A DNA stretch of 21,323 bases from an uncultured Akkermansia sp. (GCA_900548895.1 URLZ01000038.1:1-21323), one strand, 5' to 3'; positions 7,844 to 17,611 are shown, counted from the stretch's first letter. The notes: generated by a model not told the origin, from the letters alone. Program-made: numbers and translations.

Positions 7844-8953
7844 ATGAAGGATCCGCGCTATGAACTGCTGGCCCGCCAGATTGTGGGCTACTCGGTGCGT
7901 GTGCAGCCGGGTGAGCATGTGAATCTGCGCATGCAGGATATTCCCGATGCGATGGTGGTGGAGCTGATTCGCGCGGTGCGCGAGGCGGGCGGCCTGCCGC
8001 ACCTCGACATCAGCCACGGGGTGCTCAGCCGCGAGATGCAGATGGGCGCCACGGAGGAGCAGTATGAGCTGGAGGGGCGCTACCGCCTGCAGCGCGCCGA
8101 GGATATGCAGGTGCACATCTGCCTCTACGCTGATCAGAACACCTTCGAGTCGGCTGATGTACCGGCTGATCGCATGAAGCTGGTGAGCCGCCACTTGCTG
8201 CCGGCGAGCAATCTGACCTGCAACAAGCGCAAGTGGACGGTGCTGGCCTGGCCGACGCCGTCGATGGCGCAGGCGGCGGGGATGAATACCGAGGCTTTTG
8301 AGGATTTTTATTTCCGCTGCTGCCTGGCGGACTACGGCAAGCTGCGCGCGGGCATGGAGAAAATCAAGGCGATGATGGAGGCGACGGATCGCGTGCGCAT
8401 CGTCGGCCCGGGGACGGATCTGCGCTTCTCGATCAAGGGGATTCCGGCGATTGTCTGCGCGGGTGACTGCAATGTACCCGACGGCGAGGTGTATACGGCG
8501 CCGGTGCGCGACTCCATCGAGGGTGTGCTCAGCTACAATGCGCCGTCGGTCTACCACGGCGTGCCCTTCGACCGCGTGAGCTTCCGCTTCGAGAAGGGGC
8601 GCATTGTCGAGGCTCACTGCAACGGCGATGAGGAGAAGCTGCGCGCGATTCTCGATACGGACGAGGGGGCGCGCTACATCGGCGAGTTTGCGCTGGGGGT
8701 GAATCCCTACATTCTCAAGCCGATGCGCGATATCCTCTTCGATGAGAAGATCGCAGGCTCCTTCCATTTCACGCCCGGCCAGTGCTATGACGAGGCGCCC
8801 AACGGCAACAGCTCGGCCATTCACTGGGATTTGGTCTGCATTCAGCGGCCCGAATACGGCGGCGGCGAGATTTACTTTGACGACGTGCTGATTCGCAAGG
8901 ACGGTGTTTTCACCGATCCCGAGCTGGCGATCTTCAACGCCGTGGAGGACTGA
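7844..8953 (+). CDS. M29-family metalloaminopeptidase (second of a tandem pair)
   Basis: This 369-residue paralogue of the preceding gene starts 43 nt after its stop codon. The frame is open further upstream, but the ATG at 7844 gives an N-terminus (MKDPRYELLARQ) that aligns with the first copy, so it is preferred. M29 residues are conserved: E215 in VPDGEVYTAP, E281 in IGEFALGVNP, H308 in SFHF, Y315, and H327/D329 in IHWDLVC. The copies differ mostly in the N-terminal half and in charged surface positions, which suggests possible divergence in substrate preference. An AAGGA element about 14 nt upstream is too distant to be a convincing ribosome-binding site. The gene is the last of the putative aroB operon and is closed by the hairpin at 8960-8996. 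Confidence 0.92.
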   Translation: MKDPRYELLARQIVGYSVRVQPGEHVNLRMQDIPDAMVVELIRAVREAGGLPHLDISHGVLSREMQMGATEEQYELEGRYRLQRAEDMQVHICLYADQNTFESADVPADRMKLVSRHLLPASNLTCNKRKWTVLAWPTPSMAQAAGMNTEAFEDFYFRCCLADYGKLRAGMEKIKAMMEATDRVRIVGPGTDLRFSIKGIPAIVCAGDCNVPDGEVYTAPVRDSIEGVLSYNAPSVYHGVPFDRVSFRFEKGRIVEAHCNGDEEKLRAILDTDEGARYIGEFALGVNPYILKPMRDILFDEKIAGSFHFTPGQCYDEAPNGNSSAIHWDLVCIQRPEYGGGEIYFDDVLIRKDGVFTDPELAIFNAVED

Positions 8954-8959
8954 GTTTTC

Positions 8960-8996
8960 AACGGGAGGCAGCGGCGGTCGTTCGCTGCCTCCCGTT
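8960..8996 (+). terminator. Strong hairpin ending the aroB-aminopeptidase operon
   Basis: A perfect 14-bp stem (8960-8973 with 8983-8996) and a 9-nt loop lie 6 nt after the stop codon of the second aminopeptidase. The T-run is weak (GTTTGG), so it may act as a terminator or as an mRNA 3'-end stabiliser. Confidence 0.65.
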
Positions 8997-9227
8997 TGGC
9001 TTCGGGCTCTCCCTCTCCGCGGACGCCGCGATCTGCCCGCTTCCGCATTTTGCACCGCCACCCTGCCCCTTACCCCCTCCTTTTTGCCCCTGCCCTTTGC
9101 CCCTGCGGCCCGCCGCACACGCGCGGATTCTTCGCCGCGAGGTCTTTTCTCTCTCCTCCACTGCCTTCTCCAGCCGCAGACGTTCGGCAAGCGCCCACCC
9201 CTCACTCCCCGTTTCCCCTCCACACCG
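8997..9227 (+). promoter_or_regulatory. Pyrimidine-rich leader of the phosphoesterase gene
   Basis: About 230 bases before the ATG at 9228 are unusually rich in C and T on the coding strand (for example CCCCTCCTTTTTGCCCC near 9070 and CCCCGTTTCCCCTCC near 9207). No Shine-Dalgarno sequence and no convincing -35/-10 pair are seen. A very similar tract precedes the ATG at 21320. It may be an unstructured leader used for translation initiation. Confidence 0.35.
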
Positions 9228-10076
9228 ATGAAGATTCCGTACCCGATCGCCCCCCTCCTGCGCCATGTGTCTCGGCACCGACGCTTCTTTCTGCTCATGC
9301 TGCTCTGCGTGCTCGCCTTTCTCGCGGTGCGAGGGTACGGCAAGTGGACAGCGCAGCAGCTGGAGTTCAACAAGCAGGAGCTGCCGCAAGAGGCGCTGCC
9401 CGGCGCCGGGCCGCTGCGCGTGGCTTTTTTTTCCGACCTGCACAATGATATCGACCTGTTCAAGCAGACGGTGGACTACATCGAGCAGCAGCGGCCGGAT
9501 CTGATCATCTTCGGCGGCGATTTCATCATCGTCAACGAGCGCTTCATGCGCACGCGCTGGGCGGTGGAGGGGCTGCGCCGGCTGGCGGCGGTGGCTCCCT
9601 GCTACGCCATTCTCGGCAATCAGGACTACGAAAAACAGGAGCAGGTGGAGCGCGTCTTTGCCGCCGCCGGGGTGCGCCTGCTGCGCAATGAGGCAGTGGA
9701 CTGGCAGACGCCTTCCGGCGCGACGCTGCGCCTTGTCGGCCTCGGGGACTGGAATGAGGGTGACGAGGACCCCGCGCGCTGCATGGAGCCGGCCGGAGCC
9801 GAGGGCGGACCCGTGCTGCTGCTCAGCCACGATCCCGAGAGCCGTCACAAGCTCGGCGATTACCGCTGGCATCTGATGCTCAGCGGGCACACGCACGGCG
9901 GCCAGATTGCCAACCCCTTCACGGGCGCCTGCATCTCCTTCCGCTCCGACATGCCGGCCGGGCTCTTCGAGGAGGACGGGCGCCGCATCTTCGTGACGAA
10001 GGGCGTGGGCTCCATCATGGGGATGCGCTTTTTCTGCCGCCCGGAGGTGAATCTGATCGAAATCGGCTGTCCCTGA
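9228..10076 (+). CDS. Membrane-anchored metallophosphoesterase (YkuE/YaeI-like)
   Basis: A 282-residue calcineurin-like phosphoesterase with one N-terminal hydrophobic segment (about 19-34) preceded by basic residues, so a signal anchor with the catalytic domain outside the membrane is likely. Metal-site motifs: SDLH (D70, H72), GGDF (D98), GNQD (N131-D133), LSHD (H201) and SGHTHGGQ (H221, H223). In the usual GNH[DE] motif the His is replaced here by Gln (Q132). Relatives include UDP-2,3-diacylglucosamine hydrolases acting in lipid A synthesis and phosphodiesterases of unknown substrate; the sequence does not decide between them. The frame is open upstream to about 8904, overlapping the preceding gene. 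The ATG at 9228 is chosen because the basic-then-hydrophobic N-terminus starts there. Confidence 0.85.
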   Translation: MKIPYPIAPLLRHVSRHRRFFLLMLLCVLAFLAVRGYGKWTAQQLEFNKQELPQEALPGAGPLRVAFFSDLHNDIDLFKQTVDYIEQQRPDLIIFGGDFIIVNERFMRTRWAVEGLRRLAAVAPCYAILGNQDYEKQEQVERVFAAAGVRLLRNEAVDWQTPSGATLRLVGLGDWNEGDEDPARCMEPAGAEGGPVLLLSHDPESRHKLGDYRWHLMLSGHTHGGQIANPFTGACISFRSDMPAGLFEEDGRRIFVTKGVGSIMGMRFFCRPEVNLIEIGCP

Positions 10077-10107
10077 ACTGCGGCAGACCCTGCAAAGCGC
10101 GGCGAAA

Positions 10108-10129
10108 CGGCTCGCACCGGGTCGAGCCG
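10108..10129. repeat. Hairpin after the phosphoesterase gene
   Basis: CGGCTCG (10108-10114) pairs with CGAGCCG (10123-10129) around an 8-nt loop, 32 nt after the phosphoesterase stop codon. There is no T-run, so it is only a possible transcription end signal between two convergent genes. Confidence 0.3.
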
Positions 10130-10269
10130 CGCAAACGAGCCTCCCGCCACCTTCGAGACGATGTGACAACGCTGCACCCCGAACGAGGGAACAGCAGCAT
10201 CGAAGAACGCATCTGCCGGCGGCTGGGTGGCGTGGCCGCAGCGGTCGACTCCTCCACATGCGACCCGGC

Positions 10270-10290
10270 GCAGCCTGCTCCGCAGGCTGC
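10270..10290. repeat. Perfect 9-bp hairpin between convergent genes
   Basis: GCAGCCTGC (10270-10278) and GCAGGCTGC (10282-10290) enclose three bases. It lies 34 nt beyond the stop codon of the minus-strand LOG gene and could end both convergent transcripts, although neither direction has a T-run. Confidence 0.4.
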
Positions 10291-10324
10291 TCGCAGCCAG
10301 CCCGGAGACCTGTGCCGTCCGGCC

Positions 10325-11416
10325 TCAGCGATCGTTGACCACGTCGATCAGCTCGCGCAGGCGGTTGTAGGCTCCCTTGCGGAAGGTGAAGCGCAGGCGC
10401 GGCAGCGTCGCGAGAGCAGGATCGGGATCGCGCTCGTAGCCGGGCTCCTGCGTGAGATCGTCCTTGGGCATGATGTCGCTGAAGTCGTGGCGGATCCAGT
10501 CCATGAGCTTGTCGGAGAGCGGCTCCATGATGCGGATGACGACGTCATCCTTGCTGAAGTAATAGGAGTGGAAGCGGCTGTAGAAGCGCTCGATGCAGGC
10601 GAAGGCGGACTCAGCGCTCTTGCAGGGGTAGAGCAGGCGCATGTCCTCGGGTGAGATGAGCCCCGCGTCGAGCAGTTCCTTTTCGATGAAGCGAATCCAG
10701 CGCCCCCAGAAGGTCTCGTAGGGCGGGTCGAGCAGCACGATGGGGAAGAGGGTGGACTTGCCCGTCTGCATCAGGGTGATGGTCTCAAAGATCTCATCCA
10801 TGGTGCCGAAGCCGCCGGGGAAGGCGACGAGAGCGTCCGACTGCTTGAGGAAGTTGAGCTTGCGGGTGAAGAAGTAATGAAAGTTCATCATCTTGTCGCT
10901 GTGCTCGACGACGTGGTTGGGCTTCTGCTCGTAGGGCAGCGTGATGTTGAGGCCGAAGGAGTGGGCGGCGTGGGCGCCTTCATTGCAGGCCTGCATGATA
11001 CCCGGGCCGCCACCGGTGATGACCATGTAGCCGTGCTCGACGGCGAGGCGGGAGAACTCCTGCGCCAGTTTGTAGGAGGGGTCGTCCTCCTTGATGCGCG
11101 CCGAGCCGAAGCAGGTGACTTTGCGAATGTTGCGGTAGGGGGCGAACATGCGGTCCGCGGCGAACATCTCGTCGATGGTGCGGTTCATGATCTCCAAGTC
11201 ATGGCGCTCCAGCTGCGGGCTGGCGGTGGCGTTCATGACGGTCGCGAGCATCTGGAGAACGGTCGTGGGATTGTGCGTGCCGCAGTAGCGCTGGGCGAGG
11301 TCGAAGAGGTTGGCGTCGAGGATGGGATTGCCGGTGCTCTCGGGAATGGTGAGGGAGCGGTGTTTTTCGGCCCGGCTATTGATATCGCGGGCGGCGAGGA
11401 CTTCAGGTCGTTTCAT
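10325..11416 (-). CDS. LOG-family (TIGR00730-type) Rossmann-fold protein, probable nucleotide hydrolase
   Basis: A 363-residue protein with the LOG/lysine-decarboxylase-like fold. Family members hydrolyse nucleoside 5'-monophosphates to a base plus ribose 5-phosphate, including cytokinin activation and bacterial nucleotide salvage; the old lysine decarboxylase label is misleading. Key motifs are GGGPGIM near residue 136, at the phosphate-binding turn, and PGGFGTMDE near 202, with the catalytic Glu. N- and C-terminal extensions of about 95 and 75 residues surround the core, making it longer than the shortest LOG proteins (about 190 residues). The start is ATG at 11416; a GTG immediately before it (11419) is exactly six bases after a -10-like box, so the true start may be one codon earlier. 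The gene is divergent from leuS. Confidence 0.87.
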   Translation of the reverse strand: MKRPEVLAARDINSRAEKHRSLTIPESTGNPILDANLFDLAQRYCGTHNPTTVLQMLATVMNATASPQLERHDLEIMNRTIDEMFAADRMFAPYRNIRKVTCFGSARIKEDDPSYKLAQEFSRLAVEHGYMVITGGGPGIMQACNEGAHAAHSFGLNITLPYEQKPNHVVEHSDKMMNFHYFFTRKLNFLKQSDALVAFPGGFGTMDEIFETITLMQTGKSTLFPIVLLDPPYETFWGRWIRFIEKELLDAGLISPEDMRLLYPCKSAESAFACIERFYSRFHSYYFSKDDVVIRIMEPLSDKLMDWIRHDFSDIMPKDDLTQEPGYERDPDPALATLPRLRFTFRKGAYNRLRELIDVVNDR

Positions 11417-11425
11417 CACGGTGTT

Positions 11426-11455
11426 ATCTTAGCGCTACCGCGCGGCCTTTGTCAC
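11426..11455 (-). promoter_or_regulatory. Promoter of the LOG-family gene, near-leaderless
   Basis: On the minus strand GTGACA (11455-11450) and TAAGAT (11431-11426) are 18 bp apart. The GTG at 11419 follows the -10 box by six bases and the ATG at 11416 by nine, so the mRNA leader would be zero to three nucleotides. Confidence 0.5.
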
Positions 11456-11548
11456 GCAAAAAAACGGTGCGTGACGGGATTTTCACCGCCGCGCCGCGCG
11501 GCCCGGGGAGCTCGGGCGCTAGGGCGCGGCGGGGGACGGCGAAAAGTC

Positions 11549-11577
11549 TTGCTTTTCAGCAGTATTTGGCCTATAGT
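11549..11577 (+). promoter_or_regulatory. Promoter of leuS, near-leaderless
   Basis: TTGCTT (11549-11554) and TATAGT (11572-11577) have 17-bp spacing. The ATG at 11588 is 10 nt after the -10 box, predicting a leader of about 4 nt. Such a short leader leaves no room for a T-box or leader-peptide attenuator. Confidence 0.65.
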
Positions 11578-11587
11578 CACCGCCGAC

Positions 11588-14164
<2,577 letters not shown>

Positions 14165-14218
14165 ACACAAAACAGCGCGAAACTCCCGCAACTTCCGCAG
14201 GAGACACACGCCTCTCAA

Positions 14219-14250
14219 GGGTGGCAGGCCACGGCCTGCCACCCCTTTTT
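14219..14250 (+). terminator. Intrinsic terminator of leuS
   Basis: Complementary arms GGGTGGCAGGCC (14219-14230) and GGCCTGCCACCC (14233-14244) form a long GC-rich stem, followed by CTTTTT (14245-14250). It marks the border between leuS and the AT-rich promoter of the toxin-antitoxin-like module. Confidence 0.88.
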
Positions 14251-14269
14251 CGACTTCTCGCGTCTGATT

Positions 14270-14323
14270 TCAATATATTGATAGACAGCCTTGTATATTT
14301 TTTTTGCAATTGTATATATACAA
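14270..14323. promoter_or_regulatory. Two palindromes, candidate operators of the AbiE-type operon
   Basis: TCAATATATTGA (14270-14281) and TTGTATATATACAA (14310-14323) are perfect palindromes. The second directly precedes the -35 box of the downstream operon. TTGTA or its complement TACAA also occurs at 14291, 14328 and 14348, the last two over the promoter. AbiEi-type antitoxins are known to autorepress by binding inverted repeats at their promoters, so these are plausible binding sites. Confidence 0.55.
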
Positions 14324-14325
14324 AC

Positions 14326-14353
14326 TTTACAATAGCATTTTTTTATGTACAAT
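14326..14353 (+). promoter_or_regulatory. Promoter of the AbiE-type operon, leaderless type
   Basis: TTTACA (14326-14331) and TACAAT (14348-14353) are 16 bp apart. Six bases (TAAGGC) separate the -10 box from the ATG at 14360, placing +1 on the start codon. The region is strongly AT-rich, in contrast to the rest of the window. Confidence 0.6.
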
Positions 14354-14359
14354 TAAGGC

Positions 14360-15340
14360 ATGAATCCGTGGACTCCATGGGCCGAGCAGTGGCGCACACT
14401 TCTCAATCAAGAGGTTGAATTCACTCCGATTCGACCGGCCGTGTCACTGTTTCTCACCCGTCGCTTCTCCTACGCTCTGATGCGCATGGGTGGGCAACGC
14501 CTGCTGGCAGTTCTGGACAGCGTGGGCGACACTCCGGCTCACTACCGCCGATACCAGCAGGAGCTATTCAAGAGGACCCAACTGCCCGTCGTTTTTTTCA
14601 TCACGCTCACCTCCTCCTATCAGTATCGAAGACTGATCGATGCCGGTGTCTCCTTCATGACGGATCGAGGACACATCCACATCCCCTTTTTCTTCCTTCA
14701 TCTCGCGCCCACAAAACTCCGGCGCACAGCACGCACACGCACCGAGCATCTCACCCCGGCGGCTCAGGCTCTTTTGTTGCGTCAGCTGCTCTTCGGGGAT
14801 ATCCAGGGCCGAAACCTTCGCGACTTGGCCTCACATTTGGGCACCTACTCCGTCATGACGATCAACCTCGCCAAACGGCAGATGCAAGACTTGGGGCTTT
14901 GCGCCGATACCGGCTCAGCCACCCGCAGAAAAACGGAATTTCCCGAGGACCGCGAGACGCTGTGGGAGAAAGCTCTGCCTTATCTCCGCACGCCGGTTCA
15001 AAAAAAATACTTGATCCGCACCGAAGTGCCGCTCGACGACCTTCCCCTCGCCGGAGAAAGCGCGCTGAGCATGAAAACCCTGCTCGGTGAAAGCTCGCGC
15101 CCCGTCTACGCCGTCGGGAAGGCGCACATCAAAGACGTCCTGAGCACGGAAGGTATCAACGAAGTCGGTGAAGAGGAAGAAGCCAATGCAGAAATTGAGC
15201 ACTGGAGATATGACCCGCATTTGCTCATGTCCCCCCATGACAAGTGCGTGGACTCCCTTTCCCTATATCTTTCTCTGCGGCATTCGACGGATGACAGAGT
15301 TCGTCAGGAACTGAACAACTTACCTCTCTTCAGGCAATGA
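14360..15340 (+). CDS. AbiEi-like antitoxin / winged-helix transcriptional regulator
   Basis: A 326-residue protein resembling MarR/AbiEi-type regulators found upstream of AbiEii-like nucleotidyltransferases. The central part (about 131-192, from LTPAAQALLLRQLL through LRDLASHLGTYSVMTINLAKRQMQDLGL) reads as a winged helix-turn-helix. Toward the C-terminus the motif EHWRYDP (280-286) and VDSLSLYLSLR (297-307) are typical of this regulator group. In AbiE systems the first protein neutralises the second and represses the operon. It overlaps the next gene by four bases (ATGA), indicating translational coupling. An A8 tract (15000-15007) lies in codons 214-216. Base composition is lower in GC and codon use is less biased than in flanking genes, suggesting transfer. 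Antitoxin activity is inferred from the pairing. Confidence 0.75.
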   Translation: MNPWTPWAEQWRTLLNQEVEFTPIRPAVSLFLTRRFSYALMRMGGQRLLAVLDSVGDTPAHYRRYQQELFKRTQLPVVFFITLTSSYQYRRLIDAGVSFMTDRGHIHIPFFFLHLAPTKLRRTARTRTEHLTPAAQALLLRQLLFGDIQGRNLRDLASHLGTYSVMTINLAKRQMQDLGLCADTGSATRRKTEFPEDRETLWEKALPYLRTPVQKKYLIRTEVPLDDLPLAGESALSMKTLLGESSRPVYAVGKAHIKDVLSTEGINEVGEEEEANAEIEHWRYDPHLLMSPHDKCVDSLSLYLSLRHSTDDRVRQELNNLPLFRQ

Positions 15341-16185
15341 ACGACAAAATCAAGCATTTTTGCTCCCACTTTGAACGGTTCTCGGACTGTTACGTTCTGA
15401 TAGGCGGCTCTGCCTGCGCCCTCCTGTACGAAAACGAAGATCCTCCGTTTCGCCCGACGCGAGACGTGGATGTTGTCCTCTTTGCAAAGACCTTGTCGTC
15501 CGATTTTGAGGAATCACTCAACAGGTACTTGGCTGAAAACAAATACAAGTATTATTCGATCCACTCCGAAGAGAAGCTCTCCTTCCGCATGTACCGCTTC
15601 ACGACAGATCGGGACTCATCTGCTCCGGAGCAAATCGAACTGCTGAGCTGCAAAGGCGAGCTCAAGCTAGCCCCGGAACAACACATCGGCCCTCTGAAGG
15701 CCGGCGACGCCTACACCCGTTTCTCCTGCATCCTCATGGATGACGAATACTTTGACTTTCTGCGCCGAAATACCCGTCATCTCCAAGGCATCCCCGTACC
15801 GTCACGCCTTGCCCTCGTCGTCCTGAAAATCAAGGCCTACCTCAACATCAGGCAGATGCGCCGAGCCAAGGCCGGAGAGACACGCCCGCGCTCGGATGAA
15901 ATGAACAAGCACCGCAATGATGCCTGCCTGCTCTTGCTGGATGCCGATCCCGAAGACGACAAAGAAGTGGAGGGCCTCACCCCTGCCATCATCGCCGATC
16001 TCCATCTGTTCGAAGAGGCCTTGCAAGAGCCTCATCTGTGGGAATCCGTCCGCCAAAGTATGATCTCTCACAAAAAAGGAGCCGCAGACATGATCAAAAG
16101 CATCACCGTACAAGAGATGCTGGACACCATCGACCGTTTCTTCCGCCTGCAACAGAAAGACGCAGGCTCCGAAGGCCCGGCGTGA
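15337..16185 (+). CDS. AbiEii-like nucleotidyltransferase (putative type IV toxin)
   Basis: A 282-residue protein with the layout of a minimal DNA polymerase beta-type nucleotidyltransferase of the AbiEii/AbiGii group. Motifs: GGS (23-25) in LIGGSACALLY; the metal-binding pair D43/D45 in TRDVDVVLF; E101 in QIELLS as a candidate third acidic residue; K164 in VVLKIKAYL; and KHRND (191-195) before a helix. AbiEii-type toxins use NTPs, and relatives modify tRNA or halt growth, giving abortive phage defence. The ATG overlaps the stop codon of the upstream regulator. The second gene appears intact. It could instead be a housekeeping nucleotidyltransferase of unknown target, but the gene order argues for a TA pair. 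Confidence 0.78.
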   Translation: MNDKIKHFCSHFERFSDCYVLIGGSACALLYENEDPPFRPTRDVDVVLFAKTLSSDFEESLNRYLAENKYKYYSIHSEEKLSFRMYRFTTDRDSSAPEQIELLSCKGELKLAPEQHIGPLKAGDAYTRFSCILMDDEYFDFLRRNTRHLQGIPVPSRLALVVLKIKAYLNIRQMRRAKAGETRPRSDEMNKHRNDACLLLLDADPEDDKEVEGLTPAIIADLHLFEEALQEPHLWESVRQSMISHKKGAADMIKSITVQEMLDTIDRFFRLQQKDAGSEGPA

Positions 16186-16302
16186 CGGCCATGCCGCCAT
16201 GGCCTCCTCCGCCAAAGCCGGCTGCCTGCGCCCTGATTGCCCCCGACACCCGCGGACGGAGCCCCTGCCCTGAGCGGCACCGTCCGACCGACGCCTGCGG
16301 GC

Positions 16303-16366
16303 AAAAAAAAAGCCCCCTGCGGCGCGGGTACAGCGGAAGGGGAGAGGGAGGGGAGGAGGGGGCTTT
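16303..16366 (-). terminator. Terminator of rnz
   Basis: The 10-bp stem AAAGCCCCCT (16309-16318) with AGGGGGCTTT (16357-16366) encloses a 38-nt loop. On the minus strand it runs into a T9 run (A residues 16303-16311 on the plus strand), about 30 nt after the rnz stop codon. It may also weakly end the converging AbiE-type transcript. Confidence 0.7.
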
Positions 16367-16398
16367 GCCTGACGGGCGGCAGGGGAAGGGGCTTCAGC

Positions 16399-17313
16399 TC
16401 ATGTGTCCTCAAAGCGCAGCTCCTTGACCCAGCCGTCGCGGGCGGTGAAGCTGTTCGGGAAGATGGCGCGGGCGACGTCTCGGTAGGCTTTGGGGTTGGG
16501 CAGGGAGGGGCTGTAGTGTGTCAGCCAGAGTTCGCGAACACCGCCGGCGTCCGCGGCGAGGCGTGCGGCTTCGCTGAAGAGCATGTGGCGGTTTTCGCGG
16601 GCCTTGGGAAGGGATTCGTCGTCGCCGTACATGCCTTCGCAGATGAAGAGGTCGGCGTCGCGGGCGGCGGCGGCGATGGCGGGTGTGGGGCGCGAGTCGG
16701 TGCAGTAGGTAAGCTTCAGCCCGCGGCGGGGCGGTCCCATGACGAGCTCCGGGGTGTAGAGCTGCCCTTCGTGCTCGATGCTTTCGCCTTTTTGCAGGCG
16801 GCTCCAGAAGGGCAGCGGGATGCCGAGTTCGCGGGCGCGGGCGGCATCGAATTTCCCGGCGCGAGGCAGGCTGATGCTGTAGCCGTAGCAGGGGACGCCG
16901 TGCTGCACGGCGAAGGCTTCGATGTCGCACTCCAGAAAGTACATGAGCTCCTGTTCGGTGTCCAGCTCGCTGACGCGCAGCTCGAAGGGGAGGTTGGGGG
17001 CGATGACGCGCACGGCGTCGATGAGGCGCTCGGTGCCGCGCGGGCCGATGACGGAGACGTTTTCCGTGCGCCCCATGTTGCCCATGGTGAGCAGCAGCCC
17101 GGGCAGGCCGCTGACGTGGTCGGCGTGCAGGTGGGTGAGCAGGATTTTGTCCACCGGCTTGAGGCTGATGCCGGCGCGCTGGGCTGCTATCTGAGTGCCT
17201 TCGCCGCAGTCGATCAGCAGGGCGTGGCCGCTGTAGCGCACCACGAGCGCGGTGAGCCAGCGATTGACGAGGGGTTGCGTGCCCCCGGTTCCGAGCAGAC
17301 AGATGTCCAGCAT
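16399..17313 (-). CDS. rnz: Ribonuclease Z (tRNA 3' endonuclease)
   Basis: A 304-residue metallo-beta-lactamase-fold nuclease that trims the 3' end of precursor tRNAs; the length is typical for the short bacterial form. Zinc-binding elements: THLHADHVSGLPG (H61, H63, D65, H66), H138 in QHG, D206 in CTDSRP, and H266 in LTHYSPS. In the segment that usually reads EAT/ESTF the protein has CEGMYGDDES (225-234), and H243 lies in the following helix. The start at 17313 gives the expected MLDICLLGTGG N-terminus. The gene is on the same strand as nnr, but about 300 bp separate them and it has its own TTGACA promoter. Confidence 0.93.
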   Translation of the reverse strand: MLDICLLGTGGTQPLVNRWLTALVVRYSGHALLIDCGEGTQIAAQRAGISLKPVDKILLTHLHADHVSGLPGLLLTMGNMGRTENVSVIGPRGTERLIDAVRVIAPNLPFELRVSELDTEQELMYFLECDIEAFAVQHGVPCYGYSISLPRAGKFDAARARELGIPLPFWSRLQKGESIEHEGQLYTPELVMGPPRRGLKLTYCTDSRPTPAIAAAARDADLFICEGMYGDDESLPKARENRHMLFSEAARLAADAGGVRELWLTHYSPSLPNPKAYRDVARAIFPNSFTARDGWVKELRFEDT

Positions 17314-17322
17314 GCGCCGGGC

Positions 17323-17351
17323 AGTGTCTCAGAGTGAGCGGCTTTTGTCAA
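17323..17351 (-). promoter_or_regulatory. Promoter of rnz, near-leaderless
   Basis: On the minus strand a perfect TTGACA (17351-17346) is followed after 17 bp by GACACT (17328-17323), a poor -10 box preceded by TGA, an extended -10 (TGn) element. The ATG follows nine bases later, giving a predicted leader of about three nucleotides. Confidence 0.5.
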
Positions 17352-17560
17352 GCCTCAAGCGCGACTGCCCGCGCTTTTGCTCGGCGGAATGCGCAAGCGC
17401 AAGGGCGCGGCGGGATACGGGCCGCGGGATAGGGCTGCGAGCGCGAGCGTCGGGTGCAGGCTGCGGCCACTCGGTGCTTTCCGCGCACGGGCCTGCGTGC
17501 TCCGGCTTTCCGGGCGCGGGCTCGTGAGCTCCGGCTTCGGGCGCGGACAGGCGGGTGTTC

Positions 17561-17569
17561 GGGGGGGGG
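17561..17569. repeat. G9 homopolymer tract downstream of nnr
   Basis: Nine G residues lie about 40 nt beyond the nnr stop codon, in the roughly 260-nt gene-free stretch between nnr and the rnz promoter. The same stretch holds an imperfect direct repeat (GCTCCGGCTT at 17499 and 17528, each followed by a GGGCGCGG block). No terminator with a T-run was found for nnr, and no gene is seen. Confidence 0.8.
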
Positions 17570-17611
17570 CGTCTGGTGCGGGTTTCGGCGTTTCGCTGGG
17601 GTCTGTGCGGC

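Noticed and set aside
7781..9463. Minus-strand open frame of 560 codons opposite the second aminopeptidase
   Set aside because: It lacks motifs and covers both a coding strand gene and the terminator at 8960-8996.
10877..11587. Extension of leuS by 237 codons upstream
   Set aside because: It runs antisense through the LOG gene and the promoter, and the family N-terminus begins at 11588.
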